Shown: positions 29,297-39,275, counted from the stretch's first letter. The stretch is 64,000 nt of DNA from Alphaproteobacteria bacterium (GCA_013697055.1 JACCXK010000101.1:35055-99054), one strand, 5' to 3'. Notes: generated by a model from the letters alone, not told the origin. Numbers and translations are program-made.

Positions 29297-30073
29297 TTGG
29301 AGGATGAAAAATTGCGCAACGCGTTACGGACAAGAAAGTCCATCCCGTTTGTTGTTGGTGGGCTGCTGATAGGACTTGTCGGCGGCGTTGTCGCCCAGCC
29401 TTTGCCGGATGCAAAGACCTATGCCGCCAATCCGGCCCTTCTGATCGACGCCTATCGTCATGTGGAGGTCTCCTCCGTCTCGGATGCGCTGGAACAGCTT
29501 TACAACAAGCGTTCCTTCATGTCGCACAAGATCCATGCGATCTCCGACGGCAAGTTTGCGGGCTTCGCCGTGACGGTCCAAATGGACAAAGTAGAAGGCA
29601 GCGCGCCCGCCGCGGTGGTGCCGATGCAGGTCGTGCTCGACACAGCGGCCCCGAATTCGGTCTATGTGATGGTGGTCCAGGATGGCGACGACATCGCCGG
29701 TATCGGCGGGCTGATGGCCACGGCGATGAACGCGCGGGGATTTTCCGGCGCGGTGATCGACGGCGGCGTGCGCGACGTCTCGTATCTCCGCAAGATCGGC
29801 TTCCCCGTCTATGCCACGGGAATCGTGCCGTCCACTTCGGTCGGGCATTACCGTGCGACGGGCAATGTGCCGGTGACAGCCGGCGGCGTCCGCGTCACGC
29901 CGGGCGACATCGTCATTGGAGACGCTGACGGCGTCGTGACGATCCCCAAGGACATCGCCGCCGAAACACTGGTCAAGGCGCAGGCGCTCGATCAGACCGA
30001 GCATTCCATGTACGGCTATATCGAAAAGCTTCGCTCCCTCCAGGAAGCCGTCAAGCGCTTTGGCCGTCTATAA
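29297..30073 (+). CDS. RraA-family protein with N-terminal signal/anchor
   Basis: VEVSSVSDALEQLY; GLMATAMNARGFSGAVIDGGVRDVSYLRKIGFPVYATGIVPSTSVGHYRATG; GDIVIGDADGVVTIPKDIA. Confidence 0.88.
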   Translation: MEDEKLRNALRTRKSIPFVVGGLLIGLVGGVVAQPLPDAKTYAANPALLIDAYRHVEVSSVSDALEQLYNKRSFMSHKIHAISDGKFAGFAVTVQMDKVEGSAPAAVVPMQVVLDTAAPNSVYVMVVQDGDDIAGIGGLMATAMNARGFSGAVIDGGVRDVSYLRKIGFPVYATGIVPSTSVGHYRATGNVPVTAGGVRVTPGDIVIGDADGVVTIPKDIAAETLVKAQALDQTEHSMYGYIEKLRSLQEAVKRFGRL

Positions 30074-30095
30074 TGAGGCATTCTGCGCCAGGGGC

Positions 30096-30476
30096 CTACT
30101 GCTGATTTTGTGGTAGGCCATCGCCTATTTCGTAATAGTCACCCTTGTCGCCAACGTAGATGTGCATTTTTAAGCGCGTACCGGTTGGCTTGTCGAAGGC
30201 ACCCATGGCGACGCTGGTCCAATCCTTGAGCGGTGCGTCCCAGAAGAGCGAAGAACCACAGACGGAGCAAAACCCTCGCCGTACTTTCTTGGAGGATTGA
30301 TACCAAGAGACATTTTTGTCACCGTGTACCTTGATCGCCGTACGCGGAACGTCGGTGGATGCAAAGAAGTGGCCGGAATGCTTTCGGCATTGGGAGCAGT
30401 GACAGGCATCAGGCTGGCGTAAATCTCCCAGGACTTCAAAGCGCACAGCGCCGCAAAGGCAAGAACCTTTGTGCAT
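30096..30476 (-). CDS. GFA-family (CENP-V/glutathione-dependent formaldehyde-activating-like) protein
   Basis: GSCLCGAVRFEVLGD, CHCSQCRKHSGHFFAS, RGFCSVCGSSLFWD. Confidence 0.92.
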   Translation of the reverse strand: MHKGSCLCGAVRFEVLGDLRQPDACHCSQCRKHSGHFFASTDVPRTAIKVHGDKNVSWYQSSKKVRRGFCSVCGSSLFWDAPLKDWTSVAMGAFDKPTGTRLKMHIYVGDKGDYYEIGDGLPQNQQ

Positions 30477-30620
30477 GACATCCTCCCAAGAACCCGCGAT
30501 ACGCTAAGCCATAATGAATGCGCGCGGAAGGTATTGGCTGCCGGTCAGGCTGTTTCAAGCTAAGCCGGATCGCCGTGGTGAGCGAATGTCTGCTTCGAGC
30601 CGAACGCGGCCGATCACCCA

Positions 30621-31325
30621 TCAGCGCAGCACAGCCTTGGGATCGAGGTTGATCGTCAGCGTTTGCGTCTTCTCATAGCGCGTCCCCGGAATCTGGATGG
30701 GCGAAGCCAGCAGGGCGGCGTCGCGCGCCGACAGCGCCATGTTGCGGAAGGCCGAGTCCACATGGAAGCGCTGCTGGTCCACGATCGTGACATCGTCGAT
30801 CGCCCCGCTCTTGAGCAAGCGTATCCGCACCAGCACCGGCATGTTGCGCGCCCCGGGAATGGACAGGTCCGGCAGCCAGCGCCGCAGGATCTGCGCCCGG
30901 ATGAAGTCCTTGAGGGCGTAATTGCCTTCGCCGCTGCCGTCGCCGGAACCGCCCGGCGCGGCGCTGTTGTCGGCATTGGGCAGGGCGGTGTCGCTGCTTT
31001 TCAGTTGCGCCAGCGCCCGCAGCTTTGCCGACAATTCATCTTCGGGTTCGTGGGTGGCATTGGGGCGTGTGCCTTCCGCCACCGGCGCGCTTTCGGGATG
31101 CGCCCGCGCCACCTGCAGCCGCGCCGCCGGCGCCGTGCTGGCGCCCTGGCTCATTGTGCCGCCGATCACCAGCTCCACCGGCAGGGCGCGCAACTGGTCA
31201 TCGGTCAGGGCCGGGCGATGGCCGAGGTACCACAGGGCCATCAGCACCAGGAGGCCATGCAGCAACACCGACAGCAGGACCCCCGGTCCCCCGTCTTTCC
31301 TTATCCTTTCCGCCCAAGCCTGCAT
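30621..31325 (-). CDS. TonB/TolA-like envelope protein
   Basis: N-terminal TM, polar linker, C-terminal VRIRLLKSGAIDDVTIVDQQRFHVDSAFRNMALSARDAAL. Confidence 0.65.
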   Translation of the reverse strand: MQAWAERIRKDGGPGVLLSVLLHGLLVLMALWYLGHRPALTDDQLRALPVELVIGGTMSQGASTAPAARLQVARAHPESAPVAEGTRPNATHEPEDELSAKLRALAQLKSSDTALPNADNSAAPGGSGDGSGEGNYALKDFIRAQILRRWLPDLSIPGARNMPVLVRIRLLKSGAIDDVTIVDQQRFHVDSAFRNMALSARDAALLASPIQIPGTRYEKTQTLTINLDPKAVLR

Positions 31326-31370
31326 CGGCTTACTCTATTAATTAACGGGCCTCTGCGCTATTGGAGCGCC

Positions 31371-31982
31371 ATGAAGATCAAGCTGTATCAGGGCGACCTT
31401 CCGGACGGGCTGGACCTGGGTTCCGTCGTCGCTATCGACACCGAGACCCTGGGCCTGAACCCCCAGCGCGACCGGCTGTGCCTGGCGCAATTGTCGTCGG
31501 GCGACGGGGTCTGCCATGCGGTACAGTTCGCGGCGGGCCAGTATGGCGCCCCCAATCTCAAGAAGCTGCTGGCCGACCCCAAGGTCACCAAGCTGTTTCA
31601 TTTCGCCCGCTTCGACATCGCCATGTTCCGGCAACATCTGGAGGTGGACTGCAAGCCCATCTATTGCACCAAGATCGCCTCCAAGCTGGTGCGCACCTAC
31701 ACCGACAAGCACGGATTGAAGGATTTGGTGCGCGAACTGCTCAACGTGGACCTGTCCAAGGAGCAGCAATCCTCGGATTGGGGCGCCGCATCGCTGACCG
31801 AAAAACAGCTGGCCTATGCCGCCAACGACGTCGCCTATCTGCATCAGCTCAAGGCCATGCTGGATGCGATGCTGGCGCGCGAAGGGCGCACCGAGCTGGC
31901 CCAGGCCTGTTTTGATTTCCTGCCCAGCCGCGCCGCCCTGGATCTCAAAGGCTGGGAAGAAGTGGATATCTTCGCGCATTGA
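31371..31982 (+). CDS. rnd: Ribonuclease D family 3'-5' exonuclease
   Basis: VVAIDTETLGLNPQRDRLCLAQLS; HFARFDIAMF; SDWGAASLTEKQLAYAANDVAYLHQL. Confidence 0.93.
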   Translation: MKIKLYQGDLPDGLDLGSVVAIDTETLGLNPQRDRLCLAQLSSGDGVCHAVQFAAGQYGAPNLKKLLADPKVTKLFHFARFDIAMFRQHLEVDCKPIYCTKIASKLVRTYTDKHGLKDLVRELLNVDLSKEQQSSDWGAASLTEKQLAYAANDVAYLHQLKAMLDAMLAREGRTELAQACFDFLPSRAALDLKGWEEVDIFAH

Positions 31983-31993
31983 CGGAGGTCGCC

Positions 31994-32401
31994 ATGGCTT
32001 GCCGCGCGGTCCTGCTTTTCAGTCTTGCGATGATCCTGCCGGCCGCGGCGCAGAATGTTCCTCCGCTCACCGGCATGCCCTGCCTGCAAAAAGGCGCTGT
32101 CTCCGAATTCGTGCTGGTGCATGGCGCCCGCATGCTGATCGTGATCGACCGCCAGCATCGCCAATACCGGCTGAATTTCGCGTCGGTCTGCACCCTGTTG
32201 CAGATCAAGCCGTCGCTGGGTTTCATCACACTCAATCCCAGTCCCTATGCCTGCCTGACGCGGGGCGACAGCATCTATTCTTCGACCGACGAGGCCGCCC
32301 AGCGCATCTGCCGCATCCAGAGCATCGAGTATCACAACGACCCGCCGCCGGATGACAGCCCGCCGCCTCCGCCGGTCGCCAGGGGCCGCGGCACGGGCTG
32401 A
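31994..32401 (+). CDS. Hypothetical secreted protein
   Basis: Signal peptide MACRAVLLFSLAMILPAAAQ; collinear between rnd and kdsD. Confidence 0.55.
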   Translation: MACRAVLLFSLAMILPAAAQNVPPLTGMPCLQKGAVSEFVLVHGARMLIVIDRQHRQYRLNFASVCTLLQIKPSLGFITLNPSPYACLTRGDSIYSSTDEAAQRICRIQSIEYHNDPPPDDSPPPPPVARGRGTG

Positions 32402-32522
32402 CTTGCGGCCCCGCCTTGCCCCCCGCCTTGCCCTAAGTGCGGTTTCGGGCGAAACTTGGCACGAAATTCGCTTAACGCCGCCGTAACGGGGAGCGGGGTA
32501 AGCGGGAAGCCGAAATATATAA

Positions 32523-33533
32523 ATGGTACCAAAGGCTTACATGACATTGTCCAAGGCCCCTTTGCATTCGGTGTCGGATGCCGACCTGAGTGCGGCCCGC
32601 CGGGTGCTGACCACGGCCAGCCAGGCCCTGGCCCAGTTGGCGGAGCAGCTGGACGGCGACTTCACCCGCGCGGTGGGCGTGATGCTGCAGGCCAAGGGCC
32701 GGATTATCGTCAGCGGCATGGGCAAGTCCGGCCATGTGGCGCGCAAGATCGCCGCCACGCTGTCTTCCACCGGCACGCCCTCCCATTTCGTCCATCCCGC
32801 CGAAGCCAGCCACGGCGACATGGGCGCCATCGCCCGCCAGGACGCGCTGTTGTTGCTGTCCTGGGGCGGGGAGACGGCCGAACTGTCCGACCTGATCACC
32901 TATGCCAAGCGCCATCGCATTCCGATTGTCGCCATCGGCGCCAATCCCGACTCCACCCTGATCAAGGCGGCCGACGTGCCGCTGCTGCTGCCGCGCGCCC
33001 CCGAAGCCTGTCCCATGGGCCTAGCCCCCACCACCTCCACCACCATGATGCTGAGCCTGGGCGATGCGCTGGCGGTGGCGTTGATGGAGCGCAAGGGCTT
33101 TTCCCCCGACCAGTACCGCGACCTGCATCCGGGCGGCAGCCTGGGCCGCGCCCTGATCCGCGTCTGCGACCTGATGCACTCGGGCGATGCGGTGCCGCTG
33201 GCGAGCCCTGACACGCCGGTGCCGGCGTTGTTGCTCACCATGGCGTCGGGACGGCTGGGCTGCGTCGGCATCGTGGACAAGGACGGCGCCCTGGCGGGCA
33301 TCGTCACCGATGGCGACATCCGCCGCCATGCCGGCGACGATATCGCCAGGCGCAAGGCCTGCGAGGTGATGACGGCCGGCCCCAAGGTCGCCCGTCCCGA
33401 TCAGCTGGCCGCGGAGGCGCTGGCGCTGATGACCGAAAAGAAGATCACCCAGCTCTTCGTGGTGGCCGCGGATTCGCCGGCGCCGTTGGGGGTGATTCAC
33501 ATCCATGACTGCGTCGCCGCGGGAATCGCATGA
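32523..33533 (+). CDS. kdsD: KpsF/GutQ-family D-arabinose-5-phosphate isomerase
   Basis: RIIVSGMGKSGHVARKIAATLSSTGTPSHFVHPAEASHGDMGAI plus tandem CBS domains. Confidence 0.95.
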   Translation: MVPKAYMTLSKAPLHSVSDADLSAARRVLTTASQALAQLAEQLDGDFTRAVGVMLQAKGRIIVSGMGKSGHVARKIAATLSSTGTPSHFVHPAEASHGDMGAIARQDALLLLSWGGETAELSDLITYAKRHRIPIVAIGANPDSTLIKAADVPLLLPRAPEACPMGLAPTTSTTMMLSLGDALAVALMERKGFSPDQYRDLHPGGSLGRALIRVCDLMHSGDAVPLASPDTPVPALLLTMASGRLGCVGIVDKDGALAGIVTDGDIRRHAGDDIARRKACEVMTAGPKVARPDQLAAEALALMTEKKITQLFVVAADSPAPLGVIHIHDCVAAGIA

Positions 33534-34204
33534 GCATGGTGGAACGCGATCCATCGGCGCCCAGTTCTTCTGCGACAAGCTATGACTGGTCGGCGCGCGT
33601 GCGCACCACCGCCTTGGAAGCCCTGCGTTATTCGCGCTTCGTCGCCATGATGAAGCGGCTGTTGTCGCTGGGCGCCTTCCTGATCATCGCCGCGGTGCTG
33701 GCCTTCTTCTTCGTCCAGCGCCTGCCGCGCCAGCTGCAGGTGTCCTATGAGCGGCTGGGCCGCGTCGAGAATGACCTGGCCATGATGAAGCCGCGCCTCA
33801 CCGGCGCGGACTCCAAGGGCAATCCCTATGTCATCACCGCCGACATGGCGGTGCAGGATGCCCACAATTCCAAGAAGGCCAGCCTCAAGAATCTGGAAGC
33901 CGACCTGGCGCTGGACAGCAAGAACTGGATCAATGCCCGTGCCCGCAGCGGCATGGTGGACATGACCAGCGGCCAGCTGGAACTGACCGGCGGCATCGAT
34001 GTCTTCACCGCCACCGGCTATGAGCTGCACAGCAAGAGCGCTTCGGCCAACCTCAAGCAGAATGTGATCCATGGCCATGAGCCGGTGACCGGGCACGGCC
34101 CCAACGGCACTCTGCGCGCCGACGAATTCCATGCTGATCGCGCCACCGACATCCTCACCCTCAGCGGTCATGTGCAGATGACGTTATTCGGAACCAGGAA
34201 ATGA
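33530..34204 (+). CDS. lptC: LPS export protein LptC
   Basis: Single TM plus LptC-like periplasmic domain; between kdsD and lptA. Confidence 0.88.
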   Translation: MSMVERDPSAPSSSATSYDWSARVRTTALEALRYSRFVAMMKRLLSLGAFLIIAAVLAFFFVQRLPRQLQVSYERLGRVENDLAMMKPRLTGADSKGNPYVITADMAVQDAHNSKKASLKNLEADLALDSKNWINARARSGMVDMTSGQLELTGGIDVFTATGYELHSKSASANLKQNVIHGHEPVTGHGPNGTLRADEFHADRATDILTLSGHVQMTLFGTRK

Positions 34205-34719
34205 AGACGGTTTTCGCTTTCCTCGCCGCTTTCGCAGCCGGCGCCGCGGCCACCGGCACGCTCCAGGCCGCCGCGCCCGTGGCCCAGGGCAGCAATGCCC
34301 CGGTGAATATTTCGTCCGACAGTTTCCAGGCCGATCTCAACGCCAAGACCGGCACTTATTCCGGCAACGTCCTGATCACCCAGGGCGACATGAAGCTGCG
34401 CGCCAACACGGTCAAGCTTTCCACAACCAACAGCAAGCTCGACAAGGTGTTCGCCAACGGCAATGTGGTGGTGGATTCACCCAAGTCCGGCACCGTCACC
34501 GGCGACAACGGCATTTATTCGGTGGTGCCGCGCACCTTGTTGATGACGGGCAATGTGGTGATGAAAAAGGGCACGACCGTGATGCGCGGCGCCCAGCTCA
34601 CCGTCAATCTCAACACCGGCCAGGCTTTGCTGGGCGGGGGCGCAAAGACGCCGGGGCCCAATGGCACCACGACCGGCAACACGCGGGTGCAGGGTGTGTT
34701 CATTCCCAACTCCAATTAG
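34201..34719 (+). CDS. lptA: LPS transport periplasmic protein LptA (OstA-like)
   Basis: VNISSDSFQADLNAKTGTYSGNVLITQGDMKLRANTVKL. Confidence 0.9.
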   Translation: MKTVFAFLAAFAAGAAATGTLQAAAPVAQGSNAPVNISSDSFQADLNAKTGTYSGNVLITQGDMKLRANTVKLSTTNSKLDKVFANGNVVVDSPKSGTVTGDNGIYSVVPRTLLMTGNVVMKKGTTVMRGAQLTVNLNTGQALLGGGAKTPGPNGTTTGNTRVQGVFIPNSN

Positions 34720-34755
34720 CTTTCATGGTTCTTTAAACACAAACAGGCATGGTTC

Positions 34756-35559
34756 TTGCCAATGACCGAGACAAGCCCGGAAAACCAGCAAAATAGCGGC
34801 GAAAATGCCGAGGAAGGCCTGCGCCTTGTCGAAGGCGGCAAAGGGCTGGTGGTTTCGCGCATCGGCAAAAGCTTCAACAAGCGTCCCGTGGTGCGTTCGG
34901 TTAGCCTTTCGTTAAAGCGTGGCGAAGTGGTGGGCCTCCTGGGTCCCAACGGCGCCGGCAAGACCACCTGCTTCTACATGATCACCGGCCTGATCGCCGC
35001 CGACACCGGCTCGATCGAAGTGGACGGTCATGACATCACCAAGCTGCCCATGTATCGCCGCGCCCGCCTGGGCATCGGCTACCTGCCGCAGGAAGCCTCG
35101 ATCTTCCGCGGCCTTACCGCCGAACAGAATATCCGCGCCACCGCCGAACTGCTGGAGCCGGACGGCGCCCGCCTGGAGGCCATGGTGGAATCGCTGCTGG
35201 CCGAATTCGGCATCACCCATATCCGCAACACCCCCGCCGTGGCGCTGTCGGGCGGCGAACGCCGCCGCGTCGCGATCGCGCGCTGCCTCGCGACCCATCC
35301 TTCCTACATCCTGCTGGACGAACCGTTCGCCGGCATCGATCCCATCGCGGTGGGCGAAATCCGCGACCTGGTCAAACATCTGAAAGACCGCGGCATCGGC
35401 GTGCTAATCACCGATCACAATGTCCGCGACGCGCTGGATGTAATCGACCGTGCCTATATTCTCCATGATGGCCAGGTGCTGAAAGAAGGCACCCCGACCG
35501 AGATCGTCAGCGACCGCGATGTGCGGCGCGTCTATCTCGGAGAAAAGTTCTCGCTCTAG
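34756..35559 (+). CDS. lptB: LPS export ABC transporter ATP-binding protein LptB
   Basis: LLGPNGAGKTTCFYMITGLI; LSGGERRRVAIARCLA; YILLDEPFAGIDPIAV. Confidence 0.97.
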   Translation: MPMTETSPENQQNSGENAEEGLRLVEGGKGLVVSRIGKSFNKRPVVRSVSLSLKRGEVVGLLGPNGAGKTTCFYMITGLIAADTGSIEVDGHDITKLPMYRRARLGIGYLPQEASIFRGLTAEQNIRATAELLEPDGARLEAMVESLLAEFGITHIRNTPAVALSGGERRRVAIARCLATHPSYILLDEPFAGIDPIAVGEIRDLVKHLKDRGIGVLITDHNVRDALDVIDRAYILHDGQVLKEGTPTEIVSDRDVRRVYLGEKFSL

Positions 35560-35567
35560 GGCGCGCC

Positions 35568-37094
35568 ATGGCTGGGGTTGGGCAAAGACTAGAGATACGC
35601 CAGGGCCAGTCGCTGGTCATGACGCCCCAATTGCAGCAGGCGATCAAGCTGCTGCAGCTGTCCAATGTCGAACTGGCCGAATATTGCGAGTCCGAGCTGG
35701 AAAAGAACCCGCTGCTGGAGCGCGATGACGCCGCCGCCGCCGTGACCGGCGATGCGGAAGCCGGCCCGGTTGCCGAACCCATCGGCGAACGCGCCGACGA
35801 GGCGCTGAGCCGCGACGACTTCTCCAAGACGTCCGACATGGACGAGGCCGCGCGTGACAACATGTATGACGCCGACCAGGTCACCAAGTCGGCGGAGGGG
35901 CCGCAGTCCGGCTCGCTGACCGACTGGACCACGGTGAAGTCCGGCAACGCCTATGAAGGCGAGGATGGGCTGGAATCGTCCGTCGCCGCCGAAGCCTCGC
36001 TCAAGGATCACCTGGAAGCCCAGCTCTCCATCGCCGCCTTGCTGCCCGAGGATCGCATGATCCTGATGGCGCTGATCGATTCTGTGGACGAGACCGGTTA
36101 CCTGCGCGCCGACCTGATGGATGTCGCCACGCGCTTGGGCTGCGAAATCGAGGATGTTCAGGCGGTGCTGGGCGTGCTGCACGGGTTCGATCCGGTGGGC
36201 GTGGGCGCCCGCGACCTGGCCGAATGCCTGTCGCTGCAGCTGAAAGCCAAGGACCGGCTCGATCCGGCCATGGATGCGCTGATGACCCGGCTGGACCTGG
36301 TCGCCCGCCGCGACATGGGCCAGCTGACCGCGCTGTGCGGCGTGGACGCCGAAGACATTGCCGACATGATTTCCGAAATCCGCCAGCTCAATCCCAAGCC
36401 TGGCCTAGCCTTCGGCAGCGAGCCGGTGACCCCGGTGGTGCCGGATGTGTTCGTGAAGGTCGGTCCCGATGGCGGCTGGCTGATCGAGCTCAACACCGAC
36501 ACCCTGCCGCGCCTGCTGGTCAACAACCGCTATTACGGCACCGTGTCCAAGAATGCCCGCGACAAGGAAAGCAAGAACTATCTCGCCGATTGTCTCAATA
36601 CCGCCAACTGGCTGGTGAAAAGCCTGGACCAGCGCGCCCGCACCATCCTGAAGGTGGCCAGCGAGATCGTGCGCCACCAGGACGCCTTCCTCACCCATGG
36701 CGTGCGCCACCTGCGGCCGTTGAACCTGCGCATCATCGCCGACGCGATCTCGATGCATGAATCCACGGTCAGCCGCGTCACCTCCAACAAGTATATTTCC
36801 ACCCCGCGCGGGCTGTTCGAGCTGAAATACTTCTTCACCGCCTCCATCCAGTCGTCGAATGGCGCCGAATCCCACTCGGCCGAAGCGGTGCGCGACCGCA
36901 TCCGCGAAATGATCGACAATGAGGCGCCGCGCGAGATCCTGTCCGACGACCGCATCGTGGCGCTGCTCACCGCAGACGGCGTGAACATCGCACGCCGCAC
37001 CGTCGCCAAGTATCGCGAGGCCCTGCGAATCCCATCTTCGGTGGAACGCCGCCGGCTGAAAGCCGGTGAATCTCCCGCCTATGCCAGCCGCTAA
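35568..37094 (+). CDS. rpoN: RNA polymerase sigma-54 factor
   Basis: LEIRQGQSLVMTPQLQQAIKLLQLSNVEL N-terminus; RRTVAKYREALRIPSSVERR RpoN box. Confidence 0.97.
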   Translation: MAGVGQRLEIRQGQSLVMTPQLQQAIKLLQLSNVELAEYCESELEKNPLLERDDAAAAVTGDAEAGPVAEPIGERADEALSRDDFSKTSDMDEAARDNMYDADQVTKSAEGPQSGSLTDWTTVKSGNAYEGEDGLESSVAAEASLKDHLEAQLSIAALLPEDRMILMALIDSVDETGYLRADLMDVATRLGCEIEDVQAVLGVLHGFDPVGVGARDLAECLSLQLKAKDRLDPAMDALMTRLDLVARRDMGQLTALCGVDAEDIADMISEIRQLNPKPGLAFGSEPVTPVVPDVFVKVGPDGGWLIELNTDTLPRLLVNNRYYGTVSKNARDKESKNYLADCLNTANWLVKSLDQRARTILKVASEIVRHQDAFLTHGVRHLRPLNLRIIADAISMHESTVSRVTSNKYISTPRGLFELKYFFTASIQSSNGAESHSAEAVRDRIREMIDNEAPREILSDDRIVALLTADGVNIARRTVAKYREALRIPSSVERRRLKAGESPAYASR

Positions 37095-37235
37095 CGGACT
37101 GAATTTAAGTCAAGATTGACATTACCGGGGGGGCGGCCTATGAACCCGCCGCTTTTGAGCAGGGGCCCGGCGGACCAGGGCAGACTTACCCCGCCGACGT
37201 ACGCCGTACGCGGACGGATCTCACCAGGATCATTG

Positions 37236-37709
37236 ATGAATATCGCCGATCTGCTCGCGCCCGATGCCGTTGTCGCCGGCCTGAAAGCGCAGTCCAAGAA
37301 GCAGCTGCTGCAGGAACTGGCGGCGCGGGCCCATGGCCTCACCCACCTGTCCGAGCGCCGCATCTTCGAGACCCTGGTGGAACGCGAGCGCCTGGGCACC
37401 ACCGGTGTCGGCACCGGCATCGCCATTCCCCATGGCCGCATGGCCGAAGCCAAGACCATCACCGGCATCTTCGCGCGCCTGGAAAACGGCATCGATTACG
37501 AGGCGGTGGACAGCCAGCCTGTCGACCTGGTGTTCATGCTGCTGGCCCCGGAAAATGCCGGCGCCGACCATCTCAAGGCGCTGGCGCGGGTATCGCGCCT
37601 GCTGCGCGACAAGGCGGTGTGCGAGAAGCTGCGCGCCGCCAGGTCGGCCGAAGTGATGTACGCCATCCTCACGGGTGAGAAAAACGGCGCGGCGTCTTCG
37701 GCGGCCTGA
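37236..37709 (+). CDS. ptsN: PTS IIA-like nitrogen regulatory protein
   Basis: TGVGTGIAIPHGRMAEAKTITGIFARLENGIDYEAVDSQPVDLVFMLLAPENAGADHLKALA. Confidence 0.95.
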   Translation: MNIADLLAPDAVVAGLKAQSKKQLLQELAARAHGLTHLSERRIFETLVERERLGTTGVGTGIAIPHGRMAEAKTITGIFARLENGIDYEAVDSQPVDLVFMLLAPENAGADHLKALARVSRLLRDKAVCEKLRAARSAEVMYAILTGEKNGAASSAA

Positions 37710-37710
37710 A

Positions 37711-38364
37711 CTACTTCAGCAACGTCACTTTCTTCACGGTGATCGGCGTGATCGGCGCCTGACCCTGCATCGGGCCATTGTCGCCCGTCGGCACCTGGCC
37801 GATCGCGTCCACCACATCCATGCCCGAGGTCACCTGGCCGAACACGGCATAGCCGGTCGAGTTTCCGGGATCATCCGCTTTGTGGTCCAGGGGCGTGTTG
37901 TCGGCCAGGTTGATATAGAACTCCGCCTTGGCGGTGTCGGGCGCTTCCTCGCGTCCCAGGGCCACCGTGCCGCGCAGGTTGCTGAGGCCGTTATTGGCTT
38001 CCAGCGGCACCGGGCCCAAATGGATGCCGCGGCCTTTGCCGTTGGCCTCCCAGCTTCCCATCTGGATCACAAAGCCCTTGGCCACCCGGTAGAACACCGT
38101 GCCGTCGTAATGCTTTTCCTTCACATAGCGCAGGACATTGGCGATGCTCTTGGGCGCGCGCACGGAATCCAGCTGCAGGGTGATGTCGCCCATGGAAGTC
38201 GAGATCAGAAGCTGCGGCCCGGTCATGGGCGGATTGACCGGCGCCTGGGTCACTGCCAGCGGCACGGGCGCGGGTTCAGCAGGCGGTGGGGCCTGTTGGG
38301 CTTCTTGCGCCCAGACAGGTGCAGCGATGACGAGAAAGGCGAGGGCAATCAGTTTGTGGCGCAT
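37711..38364 (-). CDS. Peptidyl-prolyl cis-trans isomerase (cyclophilin type)
   Basis: YDGTVFYRVAKGFVIQMGSWEANGKGR; AEFYINLADNTPLDHK; GYAVFGQVTSGMDVVDAI. Confidence 0.95.
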   Translation of the reverse strand: MRHKLIALAFLVIAAPVWAQEAQQAPPPAEPAPVPLAVTQAPVNPPMTGPQLLISTSMGDITLQLDSVRAPKSIANVLRYVKEKHYDGTVFYRVAKGFVIQMGSWEANGKGRGIHLGPVPLEANNGLSNLRGTVALGREEAPDTAKAEFYINLADNTPLDHKADDPGNSTGYAVFGQVTSGMDVVDAIGQVPTGDNGPMQGQAPITPITVKKVTLLK

Positions 38365-38383
38365 GCCGCCACCTTAAACAAAG

Positions 38384-38411
38384 AAGCCGCGGGACTGAAA
38401 TCCCGCGGCTT
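38384..38411 (-). terminator. Terminator hairpin after the Hsp20/DUF1150 operon
   Basis: AAGCCGCGGGA-CTGAAA-TCCCGCGGCTT, 11-bp stem. Confidence 0.75.
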
Positions 38412-38433
38412 TCTGTTTTTCAGCTACGCCCGC

Positions 38434-38691
38434 CTAGTGGACACTGACCGGCGTCAGTTCGTTCTGCACCGCCGCGCCATACGCGCTGGCATAGCCATCG
38501 GTGAAGCCCAGGACGCTGCCGTCCTCGGCATGCAGGACATAGAGCTTCATGCCGGCTGGTAGATCGATGTTGGCCGGGATCAGGCCGAGGCGATGGGCCT
38601 CTTCGCTGCCCGTGGGCTTGATATAGGCGATGCGACCGGCCAGGAAATTCCGGTCTTCCATCTCGTCGCTCTCAACAAATCTGTCCCTCAT
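38434..38691 (-). CDS. DUF1150-family protein
   Basis: IAYIKPTGSEEAHRLGLIPANIDLPAGMKLYVLHAEDGSVLGFTDGYASAYGAAVQNELTPVSVH; overlaps the Hsp20 stop. Confidence 0.85.
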   Translation of the reverse strand: MRDRFVESDEMEDRNFLAGRIAYIKPTGSEEAHRLGLIPANIDLPAGMKLYVLHAEDGSVLGFTDGYASAYGAAVQNELTPVSVH

Positions 38692-39107
38692 GGCATGTCT
38701 CCAATACTGATATCTACGACCCTCACGCTTGGCTGGACCTGTTTTCGGGCCAAATGGATCTTCAACAATCCATTTTGCAACGCGGCAGCGGTGACTTCGA
38801 TGCCATCGGCCAAGACGAAGCTGCGCAAAAATTGTCGCGCCGCGATGCCCCGGTGAAGGAACGTTTTGCCGTCGGCCTCCGCCTGCTTGCCGCGCACCAC
38901 CAGTTGGCGGTCCTCTTCGGTGACGCTGAGCTCCTCCTGCGAGAAGCCCGCCACCGCTAGGGTAATGCGCAGCGAACCGTCGTCAAAAGCCTTGATATTG
39001 TACGGCGGATAGGAATCGCTCGACCCGCGGGCGGTGCGTTCCAAGAGCCTTTCCAGATGCTCGAAGCCCAGCAGATAGGGGCTCGCGAATGTCGTGTGCC
39101 TGTTCAT
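38688..39107 (-). CDS. Hsp20 family small heat-shock protein
   Basis: YPPYNIKAFDDGSLRITLAVAGFSQEELSVTEEDRQLVVRGKQAE...FLHRGIAARQFLRSFVLADGIEV; start set at MNRHTTFASPYLLGFEHLERLLER. Confidence 0.93.
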   Translation of the reverse strand: MNRHTTFASPYLLGFEHLERLLERTARGSSDSYPPYNIKAFDDGSLRITLAVAGFSQEELSVTEEDRQLVVRGKQAEADGKTFLHRGIAARQFLRSFVLADGIEVTAAALQNGLLKIHLARKQVQPSVRVVDISIGDMP

Positions 39108-39275
39108 GTCCAGCCCTCCTTTGAGCGGCTGTCCGGTCCCCATCATGGGCGGCCGGTAGAACAAAAATGGGGTGCGCGGAACGCAGTTCAAGATGTGATT
39201 TTGGACCAAATCAACCACAGGTTGTGGTCGACCGGGATGGTTGAACCGGGGGGCCGGGGCGGGCACAACCGCGCC

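Noticed and set aside
30663-31370. Long upstream extension of the rnd ORF
   Set aside because: Antisense to the TonB/TolA-like gene; MKIKLYQGDLPDG at 31371 is the natural RNase D start.
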